Shown here: in pieces, positions 10,031 through 19,012 of the stretch
Layout: each line of letters opens with the position of its first letter
Position numbering within the stretch: the stretch's first letter is position 1
Notes under the pieces: model-generated
Told to the model about the DNA's origin: nothing
Database searches by the model: none
What the model saw: the letters and a program-made list of their open reading frames with translations, nothing else
Translations under genes and position numbers: made by a program
Assembly (NCBI RefSeq): GCF_013087515.1
Contig: NZ_JABFCN010000016.1
Coordinates: 186,001-250,000 of the forward strand
Direction: 5' to 3'
DNA: 64,000 nucleotides
Origin: Rhizobium sophorae
Lineage (GTDB): Bacteria > Pseudomonadota > Alphaproteobacteria > Rhizobiales > Rhizobiaceae

Positions 10031-10251
10031 TATTCGGCCAGCTTTTTCAAGGCCACCTTATACTTGTCCATGAAATATCGCGCCGCCTCGAGCTGACGAG
10101 ACAAATCCTCATCGGCCGGCTTCAAAGTGATGCCGCCGTTTTCCATCTGCAATTCCAGTGAATCGCCGGTCTTCAATCCAAGTCGGTCGAGGGTTTCCTT
10201 CGGGATGATAATACCCTCGGAATTGCCGATCTTGCGGATCGTGACGTTCAT
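10030..10251 (-). CDS. AbrB/MazE-type antitoxin
   Basis: A 73-residue protein with a swapped-hairpin AbrB fold at residues 1-45 (MNVTIRKIGNSEGIIIPKE, LGLKTGDSLEL). A basic and acidic C-terminal helix probably wraps the toxin. It would bind its own promoter and neutralise the Doc protein encoded one base downstream. The pair is expressed as one unit from upstream of 10251. Confidence 0.88.
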   Translation of the reverse strand: MNVTIRKIGNSEGIIIPKETLDRLGLKTGDSLELQMENGGITLKPADEDLSRQLEAARYFMDKYKVALKKLAE

Positions 10252-10310
10252 CGCTTCATCCTCTGTGTGGTAACGGAGTTATAACATGGAGCGAAGCAGG
10301 CGACAATGTC

Positions 10311-11198
10311 CTAGCCAGCCATTTGAACGATGCTTTTTCTCCGCACCATCCAGACGGAATGCGCTGCGATCGCCGCCACCAGGATGCCGCCGCCAACGAG
10401 TGTCATGGTCGCCGGCGTTTCCGCAAAGATCAGCCACACCCAGATCGGTGCGAGCACTGTTTCGAGCAGGTAGAACATGCCGACCTCCGGCGCGGAGAGG
10501 TAACGCGGCCCGGTCGCCAGACACCAGAAGGCAAGGGGCATCATCACCGCGCCGTTAAAGAGGATCCAGGCGGGATGCTCCATCGAAAAACCGCCTGCGG
10601 GCATGACCGAGATCAGGCCGACCGCCGCCGGCAGCACCGTCGAAAGCAGCGAGACGAAGCCCATCTCCCGGCGGGATGCGCGGCTGATGGTGATGGCGGC
10701 GGCAATGATGAAGGCGGTAAGCAGCGCCATGGTATCGCCGAAGAGATGGCCGCCCGAAAGCCCGTCCCGCACGATCAGGCCGACGCCGAAGATCATCGCC
10801 GCCATGGCGACCAGCGTTGCTGGCGCCGGCCGCTCCTTGAGGAAAATCCAGGAAAGAAGGGCGGCAAACATCGGATTGAAGGCGACGATGAAAACGACAT
10901 TAGCCGTCGAGGTGTTGAAAACGGCGAGAAGAAAGATCACCGTCGTCAGGCCGTAGAGTAGACCGGTGACTAGGCCCGGCCAGCCCGGCACCAGCAGCGG
11001 CCAGCGCCCATTGGCGATCCTGAGCACTGTGGCGACCAGAAGCGTCACGATAAGGGTCGCGATGCTTCTTACGGCAAGGATCGACCACAGCTCGCCGTCA
11101 GCGAGCCTCATCAGCGGGATATCCACGGAAAGCGCCAGCCCGCCGATTGCCGTCAGCAGCAGGCCCTTCCGATGGTCGGAAAGAGCGGTGGGGAACAT
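10311..11198 (-). CDS. EamA/DMT family inner-membrane transporter
   Basis: A 295-residue membrane protein with ten likely transmembrane helices in two EamA repeats (for example LLYGLTTVIFLLAVFNTSTANVVFI and the second-half segment MFYLLETVLAPIWVWLIF). Members export amino acids, nucleosides or other metabolites; the substrate is not evident. Its start directly abuts the bpt stop at 11199, so the two genes are probably cotranscribed with bpt first. Confidence 0.88.
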   Translation of the reverse strand: MFPTALSDHRKGLLLTAIGGLALSVDIPLMRLADGELWSILAVRSIATLIVTLLVATVLRIANGRWPLLVPGWPGLVTGLLYGLTTVIFLLAVFNTSTANVVFIVAFNPMFAALLSWIFLKERPAPATLVAMAAMIFGVGLIVRDGLSGGHLFGDTMALLTAFIIAAAITISRASRREMGFVSLLSTVLPAAVGLISVMPAGGFSMEHPAWILFNGAVMMPLAFWCLATGPRYLSAPEVGMFYLLETVLAPIWVWLIFAETPATMTLVGGGILVAAIAAHSVWMVRRKSIVQMAG

Positions 11199-11975
11199 TC
11201 AGTCGTGGGTGCTCTCGGGCATGGATGAGGGATCGAAACGTTCCCAGCCGCGCGGGGTCAGATGCTCCTGCGGCTGGAAGCGCGTCTTGTAGTCCATTTT
11301 CCGCGACCCTTGAACCCAGTAGCCGAGGTAGACATGCGGCAGTCCCAGCGCTTTCGTGCGCCTGACATGGTCGAGAATCATGAAGGTGCCGAGCGAACGC
11401 CGCTCAAGCGCCGGATTGAAATAGGAATAGACCATCGACAGCCCGTCGCTCATCGTGTCGGTGAGGGCGGCGGCGAGCAGCTCGCCCTTTGGCCGCTGCT
11501 CCAGTCCCGAGCCTTCCTCGCGCAGGCGATATTCGATGATTCTCGTATTCACATGCGTGTCTTCCACCATGATTGCATAGTCGAGCACGGTCATGTCGGA
11601 CATGCCGCCCTGCTGGTGGCGAAAATCGAGATAGCGTCGGAAGAGCGAATATTGCTCGCTCGAGGGCTGGGCTGCGAATTCGGTGGCGATGACATCGGAA
11701 TTGGCGCCAAGCACGCGCTTCATCGATTTCGTCGGCTCGAATTCCTGGGCGAGAATTCGCACGGAAACGCAGGCGCGACAGGATTCGCAGGCCGGGCGAT
11801 AAGCGATGTTCTGCGAGCGGCGGAAACCGCCCTGCGTCAGGATGTCGTTCATCTCGGCGGCGCGCGGGCCGACCAGATGGGTGAACACCTTGCGCTCCAT
11901 CTCATGCGGCAAGTACGGACACGCAGCCGGAGCCGTCAGATAAAACTGCGGGGATGGCGTCGTCTGCGTATTCAT
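11199..11975 (-). CDS. bpt: Aspartate/glutamate leucyltransferase (N-end rule)
   Basis: A 258-residue homologue of eukaryotic arginyltransferase ATE1. Bpt adds leucine to proteins with N-terminal Asp or Glu, marking them for ClpS/ClpAP. The conserved cysteine cluster is present: [16 protein letters not shown] and [12 protein letters not shown]. The C-terminal catalytic part includes [22 protein letters not shown] in outline. The start at 11975 ([13 protein letters not shown]) matches the usual length of the family; an in-frame start at 12023 would add 16 residues. Confidence 0.93.
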   Translation of the reverse strand: MNTQTTPSPQFYLTAPAACPYLPHEMERKVFTHLVGPRAAEMNDILTQGGFRRSQNIAYRPACESCRACVSVRILAQEFEPTKSMKRVLGANSDVIATEFAAQPSSEQYSLFRRYLDFRHQQGGMSDMTVLDYAIMVEDTHVNTRIIEYRLREEGSGLEQRPKGELLAAALTDTMSDGLSMVYSYFNPALERRSLGTFMILDHVRRTKALGLPHVYLGYWVQGSRKMDYKTRFQPQEHLTPRGWERFDPSSMPESTHD

Positions 11976-12121
11976 TTGTCGCGGAAATTTCCTTGTCGAG
12001 ACCGTGCCGTTTCCTGACAGCATGACCTAAGAATAAAAAACGTCAACAGCGGGGCGCTTTTCGCCCTTCATATCAGTCTTCTAATTTTAAATATGGAGCG
12101 CCGGCGCCCGCCGGCAAAGAG

Positions 12122-12151
12122 AAGGCGGAGACTTTATTTCGTCTCCGCCCC
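12122..12151 (-). terminator. Hairpin downstream of the RDD gene
   Basis: A perfect 9-bp stem GGCGGAGAC / GTCTCCGCC with an 8-base A+T-rich loop. It lies about 45 bases beyond the RDD-gene stop on the minus strand. The T-tract is weak (TTCTCTTT). Confidence 0.55.
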
Positions 12152-12193
12152 AGGGTCGCAGTTAGGGTTTCAGCCAAAGTCTCAGCCAAAGTC

Positions 12194-12652
12194 TCAGACT
12201 GTGCGCACCGTCGCCGTGCCCACCAGCAGGTCATGAACCAGACGGCTGCGTTCGATAAACAGGCCGGCAAGCAGGATGAGTGGCGTTAGCACCGAGTTGA
12301 GGATCCAGAACAGTGCCAGATGCACGATCGCTGTCATGAAATCCATCGGCCGTCCATCGACGCGCACGATTGCGATCCCCATGGCCCGCATGCCGAGCGA
12401 GGCCTGGCTCGGCCCGCCGACAGTCAGGCCGAAGTAAATGCCGGCGACGATGACGAAGAGGGCAGGGTAGAGAAAGAAGCCGAGCCCCAGCGTGACGATC
12501 GACAGAAAGAACAGCACGATCGCCGCGGGAATGCAGAGCAGCGCCACGATGACGTAGTCGAGGATGAAGGCGAAGACTCGGCGGCTCAACACGCCGCTAT
12601 AGGCGCGCCAGTCCTCCGGTGCGGCATAAAGCGGATTGGGGTTGTAGCTCAT
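12194..12652 (-). CDS. RDD family membrane protein
   Basis: A 152-residue protein with the RDD domain. An early Arg (SRRVFAFILDYVIVALL) and the later acidic motif (SRLVHDLLVGT) flank three or four membrane segments. RDD proteins are proposed transporters or ion exchangers, without a fixed function. The start at 12652 has GGAGA seven bases upstream; a longer in-frame start at 12703 lacks one. The stop codon is followed by two tandem 12-bp units, each carrying another in-frame TGA. Confidence 0.85.
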   Translation of the reverse strand: MSYNPNPLYAAPEDWRAYSGVLSRRVFAFILDYVIVALLCIPAAIVLFFLSIVTLGLGFFLYPALFVIVAGIYFGLTVGGPSQASLGMRAMGIAIVRVDGRPMDFMTAIVHLALFWILNSVLTPLILLAGLFIERSRLVHDLLVGTATVRTV

Positions 12653-12723
12653 CTCAATCTCCTGCGGAAAAACGATGCCGCTGATATGGTATCGGCAGGG
12701 CAAAATGCAATAATCTGCCCCCA

Positions 12724-12768
12724 GATGCAGATGGTTTTAGGCCGTATCCGCCTAAAACCATCTGCATC
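12724..12768. repeat. Long perfect hairpin, 19-bp arms
   Basis: GATGCAGATGGTTTTAGGC at 12724-12742 is the exact reverse complement of 12750-12768, with a 7-base loop. It lies upstream of the RDD gene and forms the left part of a repeat mosaic. It has no T-tract, so it is not an obvious terminator. Confidence 0.85.
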
Positions 12769-12785
12769 CAAATCAAAGAAATGGA

Positions 12786-12829
12786 GCATGATGTCGTCCG
12801 AAGACCGCGGACACTTTTCGGCATCGTGC
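12786..12829. repeat. Rhizobiales-type palindromic repeat unit
   Basis: An imperfect palindrome. The outer arms are GCATGAT... and ...ATCGTGC; the inner arms are TCCGAAG and TTTCGG. From memory, close relatives (GCATGATGTCGTCCGAAAA and its complement) are scattered in rhizobial genomes. It lies between the 19-bp hairpin and the next repeat. Confidence 0.65.
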
Positions 12830-12830
12830 A

Positions 12831-12933
12831 CTACAGCACCGCGCGTCTTTTGAGATGCGCAAAGGACGCTGTAGCACTTTGAATCGCTGCATAATTTTAT
12901 CCTAAATCGATTCCGATTTAAGGAATTATGCAG
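12831..12933. repeat. ~103-bp two-hairpin repeat, copy 1
   Basis: This sequence recurs in reverse orientation at 32018-32121, with roughly 90 percent identity by eye. It holds two stem-loops: CTACAGC / GCTGTAG with an inner CGCG-rich part, then CTGCATAATT / AATTATGCAG around ATCGATTCCGATTT. It ends one base before the hemB stop codon, so it is also the hemB 3' flank. Such elements are typical rhizobial intergenic mosaics (RIME-like); the exact family name is not certain. Confidence 0.85.
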
Positions 12934-13947
12934 TCACCGCTTTGCGAGAATTTTCGCCACTTCGACCGCGAAATAGGTGAGGACACCGTCGCATCCCGCC
13001 CGCTTGAATGACAGCAGCGTTTCGAGCATCGCCCGCTCGCCATCGATCCAGCCATTCATCGCCGCCGCCTTGATCTGCGTATATTCGCCGGAAACCTGGT
13101 AGGCGAAAGTCGGCAGGCCAAAGGCTTCCTTCATCCGCCAGCAGATGTCGAGATAGGGCAGGCCGGGCTTGACCATCAGCATGTCGGCGCCTTCCTCGAC
13201 GTCGAGGGCCGCGTCGCGGATCGCCTCGGTGCCGTTGGCGGGGTCGATATAATAGGTCTTCTTGTCGCCTTTCAGCAGTCCGCCCGTCGAGATCGCCTCG
13301 CGATAGGGACCGTAGAAGGCGGAGGCGAATTTCGTCGCATAGCTCATGATGCCGACGCTCTGGTGGCCGGCTGCATCAAGCGCCATGCGGATCGCGCCGA
13401 TGCGTCCGTCCATCATCTCCGACGGCGCGATGATATCGGCGCCGGCATCCGCCTGCATCACGGCGGCGCGCGCCACCTGATCGACAGTTTCGTCATTGAC
13501 GATCTCGCCGTCTCTGAGGATGCCGTCATGGCCGTGGCTGGTGAAGGGATCGAGCGCGACATCGGTAATGATGCCGATATCAGGCACCGCCTTCTTGATC
13601 GCCGCCGTCGCCCGATTGATCAGGTTGTTGGCTTCGAGGCTGTTCGAGCCGGTCTCGTCGCGCAGCTCCATCTCGATATTCGGAAAGGTGGCAAGGGCCG
13701 GAATGCCGAGGCCGGCCGCTTCGCGCGCAGCTTCCACGGCCTTGTCGATGCTCATCCGGTTGACGCCGGGCATGGCCGGGATCGGATCGATGATGCCGGA
13801 ACCCGGCACGATGAAGATCGGCCAGATCAGGTCGTCGACCGTCAGCCGGTTTTCCTGCACCAGCCGGCGTGTCCAATCCGCCTTGCGGTTGCGCCGCATG
13901 CGGCGATGGCCGGTGATGTCGTCGACGAGATGCGTCCTGTCCTGCAT
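12934..13947 (-). CDS. hemB: Delta-aminolevulinic acid dehydratase (porphobilinogen synthase)
   Basis: Condenses two 5-aminolevulinate molecules to porphobilinogen in heme synthesis; cytoplasmic. The protein is 337 residues. The two active-site lysines are in SYATKFASAFYGPYR and MLMVKPGLPYLD. The metal-site region reads DVALDPFTSHGHDG. There Asp and Ala replace the zinc-binding cysteines of the animal type, as in the Mg-dependent alphaproteobacterial enzymes. The start at 13947 (MQDRTHLVDD) gives the family length; upstream in-frame codons extend without similarity. Confidence 0.96.
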   Translation of the reverse strand: MQDRTHLVDDITGHRRMRRNRKADWTRRLVQENRLTVDDLIWPIFIVPGSGIIDPIPAMPGVNRMSIDKAVEAAREAAGLGIPALATFPNIEMELRDETGSNSLEANNLINRATAAIKKAVPDIGIITDVALDPFTSHGHDGILRDGEIVNDETVDQVARAAVMQADAGADIIAPSEMMDGRIGAIRMALDAAGHQSVGIMSYATKFASAFYGPYREAISTGGLLKGDKKTYYIDPANGTEAIRDAALDVEEGADMLMVKPGLPYLDICWRMKEAFGLPTFAYQVSGEYTQIKAAAMNGWIDGERAMLETLLSFKRAGCDGVLTYFAVEVAKILAKR

Positions 13948-14146
13948 GATATCTGTCCCTGGCCCATTCCATTTATCGGAGCGCTCATTATCATGGCGCC
14001 TGGAAAATCCAAACCGGACGATTGGCCGCGGCGGAAAACCTGTGGCGCATGATGCCGATAATCGGAATCGATTTTTTCGGGGTATGCGCAAACTCAAAGT
14101 GATAAAGCGTTCTCCAGCGCGTCTTGTTAGACACGCGGCGTTCTTT

Positions 14147-14617
14147 ATGAAGATGCAACCTCAAACCGATGTCTGCGCTATGGAAACCGAATCCTCGACG
14201 ATACCGAAACGCACACTGGCGGATATCCTCTTCATTCTGTTCCTGAGACTGGTTGCCGTATCCTGCTTCTGGTTCGGCCTGCAATATTGGGCGATGCTCG
14301 TCGGCTATTCGCTGGTCGGCGCCGGCCGCTTCGATCTTTTGAGCCTGCCGTGGAAGGTGGCGAGCACCAGCCTCGCCGTGCTCTTCCCCGTCGCCTCCCT
14401 CGGCCTCTGGCTCACCGTCTCCTGGGGACCGGTCATCTGGGTGTTGGCCGCCGGCGGGCAGATCCTCATGTATGGCCTGCTGCCGGATATTTTCGGCCCC
14501 AACCAGCTGATCATCCTGCTGCATGTCATCGTCGCCGTGGTCTACTTGATTTTTCGCCTGCTGCTTTGGCTGGAAAAGCGGCGGCATCGCCGTCAGGTAA
14601 GTGTTGATTTACCCTGA
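14147..14617 (+). CDS. Small membrane protein, DUF6163-like
   Basis: About 156 residues with four hydrophobic segments: ILFILFLRLVAVSCFWFGLQ, the TSLAVLFPVASLGLWLTV stretch, VIWVLAAGGQILMYGLL and LIILLHVIVAVVYLIF. It ends in a basic tail (EKRRHRRQ). It resembles rhizobial proteins grouped as DUF6163; no function is known. The start is uncertain: ATGs at 14147, 14153 and 14180 are all in frame and none has a convincing ribosome-binding site. It is divergent from hemB and upstream of ldtR. Confidence 0.65.
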   Translation: MKMQPQTDVCAMETESSTIPKRTLADILFILFLRLVAVSCFWFGLQYWAMLVGYSLVGAGRFDLLSLPWKVASTSLAVLFPVASLGLWLTVSWGPVIWVLAAGGQILMYGLLPDIFGPNQLIILLHVIVAVVYLIFRLLLWLEKRRHRRQVSVDLP

Positions 14618-14664
14618 GACAACGTGGAGTTACCGGTAAGGCTCCGTTAAGCCTGCGGTTTAAG

Positions 14665-14685
14665 TCGAATTTTATATGTATTCGA
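14665..14685. promoter_or_regulatory. Dyad upstream of ldtR, possible autoregulatory operator
   Basis: TCGAAT at 14665-14670 and ATTCGA at 14680-14685 flank a 9-base A+T-rich centre, about 60 bases before the ldtR start. MarR proteins usually bind such short palindromes near their own promoters. I found no obvious second copy before the transpeptidase gene, so the assignment is tentative. Confidence 0.35.
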
Positions 14686-14745
14686 TAGGGTCTCACTCAA
14701 GGCGGGAAGAAAACACACCGCCAAACAAACAGTGAGGCAGTCAAT

Positions 14746-15261
14746 ATGAACACGAAAATCAAGCCGCAGGCGGTATCGACCTTCCGTGACCAGCAGGATC
14801 ACGACATCCGTGATCTTTACATGGAATCCCTTCATCTCGTTGAACGTCTGCACCGTCGTCTTCTCGACGTCATCAAGGACGAATTCGACCGTCAGGGTCG
14901 CAGCGACGTCAACGCCATCCAGGCGCTGCTCCTTTTCAACATCGGCAATTCCGAGCTGACCGCCGGCGAGCTGCGCTCGCGTGGCTACTATCTCGGCTCC
15001 AACGTTTCCTACAACGTCAAGAAGCTGGTCGATCTCGGCTTCATCAACCACCAGCGCTCGCGCATCGACCGCCGCTCGGTCCGCATCAGCCTGACCGAAA
15101 CCGGCCAGGACATCGCCGAAACGGTGGCCAAGCTCTACGAACGCCACATCGCCTCGATCGACAAGGTCGGCGGCATCGGCACCGACGAGTTCACCCAGAT
15201 GAACAAACTGCTCCAGCGTCTGGACCGTTTCTGGAACGACCAGATCCTGTATCGCCTCTGA
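14746..15261 (+). CDS. ldtR: LdtR, MarR-type regulator of L,D-transpeptidase
   Basis: A 171-residue winged-helix MarR protein. The DNA-binding region includes LTAGELRSRGYYLGSNVSYN as recognition helix and a wing with RSRIDRRSVRISLTE. It matches LdtR, studied in Liberibacter and Sinorhizobium as an activator of the neighbouring L,D-transpeptidase gene and of osmotic-stress tolerance. The transpeptidase gene is indeed the next gene downstream, in its own unit after a terminator. The ligand pocket is formed by the dimer; no cofactor motif is seen. Confidence 0.9.
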   Translation: MNTKIKPQAVSTFRDQQDHDIRDLYMESLHLVERLHRRLLDVIKDEFDRQGRSDVNAIQALLLFNIGNSELTAGELRSRGYYLGSNVSYNVKKLVDLGFINHQRSRIDRRSVRISLTETGQDIAETVAKLYERHIASIDKVGGIGTDEFTQMNKLLQRLDRFWNDQILYRL

Positions 15262-15289
15262 GACCCCTGACCTCCTTCCAGGGTTGACC

Positions 15290-15321
15290 AAAACCGGATG
15301 CGTCCCTGCGCGTCCGGTTTT
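15290..15321 (+). terminator. Terminator after ldtR
   Basis: AAAACCGGA / TCCGGTTTT arms with an inner GCG/CGC pair form a strong hairpin ending in a short T-run, about 30 bases after the ldtR stop. Confidence 0.8.
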
Positions 15322-15705
15322 GCCGTTTGCTCTCGCGTGGCATCTTTGCAACGCAGGGCAGGCCAAGCGTTCTCGCGTGTATTCAAGCCGTTTTTTAGCC
15401 GTTATTAACCGGCACGCTTTACCCGTCATATGGTTCGTTGCGTCCTGTTTCCGGCAGTCGGTAAGTCCGTCTTCCGGCCCGGCAACACGAATTGGCCATA
15501 TTGGTGTGGCAGCGGAAGGCTTAACAACCGGCGCTTTCAATAGACCGATCAGGATGTTCAGGCTGCCGCATCGCAATCTTGTGATGGGGCAAGCGGAATC
15601 TTTCGGTGCGCCGGAACAACGAATGGACTGGGATCTGCGTTAAAGCGCAGTGATATCGCAAAAGGCCGCAGATTCTCTTTATAGCGGCATTCAGTGGTTG
15701 GGACT
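15322..15705. other. Intergenic region before the L,D-transpeptidase gene
   Basis: About 380 bases without a recognisable gene on either strand. It must hold the transpeptidase promoter and probably LdtR-binding sites. I see A+T-rich patches (around 15390-15415) but no clear promoter pair. Confidence 0.4.
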
Positions 15706-17007
15706 ATGTCGAAGAAAAACGGAATTGAAGCTCTCTCGCGCCGCGCCTTCCTTGCGTCTGCGGCAACGGTCGGTGCCAGCGCGCTTGCCGCGCCGGCATT
15801 CGCGCAATCGGCGCTCGATACGCTGATCAATGCGCCGCGCCGCGGCAACTGGGACGACCAGTTCGACGCCAAGGCGGCTTCGCGCACGGCGACCGCCATG
15901 GTTTCCAACACGCCGATCCTCGGGCCCCAATCGGTCGCGAGCGCCCAGCAGGCAATCATGCAGTATCAGCAGATCGCCGCAGCCGGCGGCTGGCCTGAGG
16001 TCAATCCCGGTGACCAGCGTCTGCAGCTCGGCGTCAGCTCTCCTGCCGTCCAGGCGCTGCGCCAGCGTCTTGCGATCACCGGCGATCTGCCGCGTGAGGC
16101 CGGCCTGTCCAACGCCTTCGATTCCTATGTCGATGGCGCCGTCAAGCGCTTCCAGGCGCGTCACGGCCTGCCCGCCGATGGCGTTCTCGGCGAATTCACG
16201 CTGAAGGCGATGAACATCCCCGCCGATGTCCGCCTGCAGCAGCTGAACACCAATGTCGTCCGTCTACAGACCTTCCCGGAAGACCTGGGCCGCCGTCACG
16301 TGATGGTCAACATCCCGGCCGCCTATGTGGAGGCTGTTGAAGACGGCAGTGTCGCAACGCGCCACACCGCGGTTGTCGGCCGCTTGAGCCGCCCGACGCA
16401 TCTCGTCAACTCGAAGATCTACGAGGTCATCCTCAACCCTTACTGGACTTCGCCGCGCTCGATCGTCGAGAAGGACATCATGCCGCTGATGCGCAAGGAT
16501 CCGACCTATCTCGAAAAGAACGCCATCCGCCTGATCGACGGCAAGGGCAACGAAGTCGCCCCCGAGACCATCGACTGGAACGGCGAGGCGCCGAACCTGA
16601 TGTTCCGCCAAGACCCCGGCAAGACCAACGCCATGGCCTCGACCAAGATCAACTTCTACAACAAGAACGGCGAGTATATGCACGACACGCCGCAGCAGGG
16701 CTTGTTCAACAAGCTGATGCGCTTCGAATCGTCCGGCTGCGTCCGCGTGCAGAACGTGCGCGATCTGACGAACTGGCTGCTGCGCGAGACCCCCGGCTGG
16801 AACCGCCAGCAGATGGAGCAAGTGATCGCAACCGGCGTCAACACGCCGATCAAGCTCGCCACGGAGGTTCCGGTTTATTTCGTCTACATCTCCGCCTGGG
16901 GCATGCCCGACGGCATCGTCCAGTTCCGCGACGACATCTATCAGATGGACGGCAATGCGGAACTGGCGCTCGACACCACGGCCGGCATGGAACAGCCGGT
17001 CCAGTAA
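15706..17007 (+). CDS. L,D-transpeptidase with peptidoglycan-binding domain (LdtP-like)
   Basis: A 433-residue periplasmic enzyme that makes 3-3 cross-links in peptidoglycan or anchors proteins to it. The N-terminus has a twin-arginine-like signal (SRRAFLASAATVGASALAA). A PG_binding_1 domain lies near residues 105-170 (SSPAVQALRQRL, VKRFQARHGLPADGVLGEFT). The YkuD domain follows, with catalytic Cys in FESSGCVRVQNVRD. It is the presumed target of LdtR encoded just upstream. The start at 15706 (MSKKNGIE) is preferred to 15694; neither has a strong ribosome-binding site. Confidence 0.93.
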   Translation: MSKKNGIEALSRRAFLASAATVGASALAAPAFAQSALDTLINAPRRGNWDDQFDAKAASRTATAMVSNTPILGPQSVASAQQAIMQYQQIAAAGGWPEVNPGDQRLQLGVSSPAVQALRQRLAITGDLPREAGLSNAFDSYVDGAVKRFQARHGLPADGVLGEFTLKAMNIPADVRLQQLNTNVVRLQTFPEDLGRRHVMVNIPAAYVEAVEDGSVATRHTAVVGRLSRPTHLVNSKIYEVILNPYWTSPRSIVEKDIMPLMRKDPTYLEKNAIRLIDGKGNEVAPETIDWNGEAPNLMFRQDPGKTNAMASTKINFYNKNGEYMHDTPQQGLFNKLMRFESSGCVRVQNVRDLTNWLLRETPGWNRQQMEQVIATGVNTPIKLATEVPVYFVYISAWGMPDGIVQFRDDIYQMDGNAELALDTTAGMEQPVQ

Positions 17008-17034
17008 TAAGCGGCAACCTCTGCGTCGTGATTG

Positions 17035-17063
17035 AAAACCGCGCTTTCCGGCGCGGTTTTTTT
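17035..17063 (+). terminator. Terminator after the L,D-transpeptidase gene
   Basis: A perfect stem AAAACCGCGC / GCGCGGTTTT with loop TTTCCG is followed by a T-run. Confidence 0.9.
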
Positions 17064-17224
17064 ACGTCCGATAGGCGCTCCCCGGTATGGGCGTCAGGCA
17101 TCGGCGTCGTACGGCCGCAAAAGAGCGGGCGCGCGCGCTTTGCTCAGCAAATGTCGTTCTCCGTATTGCCCTTGCCACGGCGGAAGGCTAATACCTCAGC
17201 GCATTCCAGTTGAGGAGCCCGCCC

Positions 17225-18523
17225 ATGACCAATGCTTCCACCGAATCCTTCTTCAATCGCTCGCTTGCGGACGTCGATCCAGACATTTTCGGCGCGATCG
17301 GAAAGGAACTCGGTCGCCAACGGCACGAGATCGAACTGATCGCTTCTGAGAACATCGTCTCCCGCGCCGTGCTGGAAGCCCAGGGCTCCATCATGACCAA
17401 CAAATATGCCGAGGGTTATCCCGGCAAGCGTTATTACGGCGGCTGCCAGTTCGTCGATATCGCCGAGGAACTGGCGATAGAGCGCGCCAAGAAGCTGTTC
17501 GGCGTCAATTTCGCCAACGTCCAGCCGAATTCCGGTTCGCAGATGAACCAGGCCGTATTCCTGGCGCTGCTGCAGCCCGGCGATACCTTCATGGGACTCG
17601 ACCTGAATTCGGGCGGCCACCTCACGCATGGTTCGCCGGTCAACATGTCCGGCAAGTGGTTCAACGTCGTCTCCTACGGCGTGCGCGAAGGCGACAACCT
17701 GCTCGACATGGATGAAGTCGCCCGCAAGGCTGAGGAAACCAAGCCGAAGCTCATCATCGCCGGCGGCACTGCCTATTCCCGTATCTGGGACTGGAAGCGC
17801 TTCCGCGAGATCGCCGACAGCGTCGGCGCCTATCTGATGGTCGACATGGCCCACATTGCCGGCCTTGTCGCCGGTGGCGTTCATCCGTCGCCGTTCCCGC
17901 ATTGCCATGTCGCGACGACGACGACCCACAAGTCGCTGCGCGGCCCGCGCGGCGGTGTCATCCTCACCAATGACGAGGATCTGGCGAAGAAGTTCAATTC
18001 GGCCGTCTTCCCGGGTCTGCAGGGCGGCCCGCTGATGCACATCATCGCCGCCAAGGCAGTGGCCTTCGGAGAGGCGCTGCAGCCGGAGTTCAAGGATTAT
18101 GCCGCCCAGGTGGTGAAGAACGCCCAGGCGCTTGCCGAAACGCTGATATCGGGTGGCCTCGACGTCGTCTCCGGCGGCACCGACAACCACCTGATGCTGG
18201 TCGACCTGCGCAAGAAGAATGCCACCGGCAAGCGCGCCGAGGCAGCCCTCGGACGCGCCTACGTCACCTGCAACAAGAACGGCATTCCCTTCGACCCGGA
18301 AAAGCCCTTCGTCACCTCGGGTGTGCGTCTCGGCGCGCCGGCCGGCACGACCCGCGGCTTCAAGGAAGCGGAATTCCGCGAGATCGGCAATCTGATCGTC
18401 GAGGTTCTCGACGGCCTGAAGGTCGCCAATTCCGATGAAGGCAACGCCGCCGTCGAAGCCGCCGTGCGCGATAAGGTGGTCAGCCTCACCGACCGCTTCC
18501 CCATGTACGGCTACATGGGATAA
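17225..18523 (+). CDS. glyA: Serine hydroxymethyltransferase
   Basis: A PLP enzyme that interconverts serine and glycine and supplies one-carbon units as methylene-tetrahydrofolate. It has 432 residues. The PLP lysine is in the motif [14 protein letters not shown]. The N-terminal signature [10 protein letters not shown] and substrate loop [14 protein letters not shown] are intact. The start at 17225 ([10 protein letters not shown]) gives the normal length. nrdR starts 9 bases downstream, beginning a glyA-nrdR-ribD-ribE unit typical of Rhizobiales. Confidence 0.97.
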   Translation: MTNASTESFFNRSLADVDPDIFGAIGKELGRQRHEIELIASENIVSRAVLEAQGSIMTNKYAEGYPGKRYYGGCQFVDIAEELAIERAKKLFGVNFANVQPNSGSQMNQAVFLALLQPGDTFMGLDLNSGGHLTHGSPVNMSGKWFNVVSYGVREGDNLLDMDEVARKAEETKPKLIIAGGTAYSRIWDWKRFREIADSVGAYLMVDMAHIAGLVAGGVHPSPFPHCHVATTTTHKSLRGPRGGVILTNDEDLAKKFNSAVFPGLQGGPLMHIIAAKAVAFGEALQPEFKDYAAQVVKNAQALAETLISGGLDVVSGGTDNHLMLVDLRKKNATGKRAEAALGRAYVTCNKNGIPFDPEKPFVTSGVRLGAPAGTTRGFKEAEFREIGNLIVEVLDGLKVANSDEGNAAVEAAVRDKVVSLTDRFPMYGYMG

Positions 18524-18532
18524 GGAGTAGGG

Positions 18533-19009
18533 ATGCGCTGCCCCTATTGCGGTTCGGAAGATACCCAGGTCAAGGATTCGCGCCCGGCGGAGGACAACAC
18601 GTCCATCCGCCGGCGGCGCATCTGTCCCGATTGCGGCGGCCGCTTCACCACGTTCGAGCGTGTGCAACTGCGCGAACTGATGGTCATCAAGAAGACCGGC
18701 CGCAAGGTGCCCTTCGACCGCGACAAGCTGGTGCGCTCCTTCGAGGTGGCGCTGCGCAAACGCCCGGTCGAGCGGGATCGCATCGAGCGCGCCGTCTCCG
18801 GCATCGTCCGCCGGCTTGAAAGCTCCGGCGAGACCGAGATCTCCTCCGAGCAGATCGGCCTGCAGGTGCTGGAGGCCATGAAGAGCCTCGATGATGTCGG
18901 CTTCGTGCGCTACGCCTCGGTCTATCGGGATTTCTCGCTTGCCGAGGATTTCGAGAAGGTCATTTCCGAAATCAACGCCAAGATCGCCCGCGACCCGCTG
19001 GACAGGTGA
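18533..19009 (+). CDS. nrdR: NrdR, ribonucleotide reductase repressor
   Basis: A 158-residue Zn-ribbon/ATP-cone regulator that represses nrd genes when dATP is bound. The zinc ribbon is [15 protein letters not shown]...[17 protein letters not shown] (two CxxC pairs). The ATP-cone follows ([16 protein letters not shown]). Length and order are normal. It lies between glyA and ribD with gaps of 9 and 3 bases, so it is cotranscribed. Confidence 0.97.
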   Translation: MRCPYCGSEDTQVKDSRPAEDNTSIRRRRICPDCGGRFTTFERVQLRELMVIKKTGRKVPFDRDKLVRSFEVALRKRPVERDRIERAVSGIVRRLESSGETEISSEQIGLQVLEAMKSLDDVGFVRYASVYRDFSLAEDFEKVISEINAKIARDPLDR

Positions 19010-19012
19010 GCC

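Noticed and set aside
15694..15706. Start of the L,D-transpeptidase at 15694
   Set aside because: The extra four residues (MVGT) are not needed and the twin-arginine signal is better placed from 15706; not certain.
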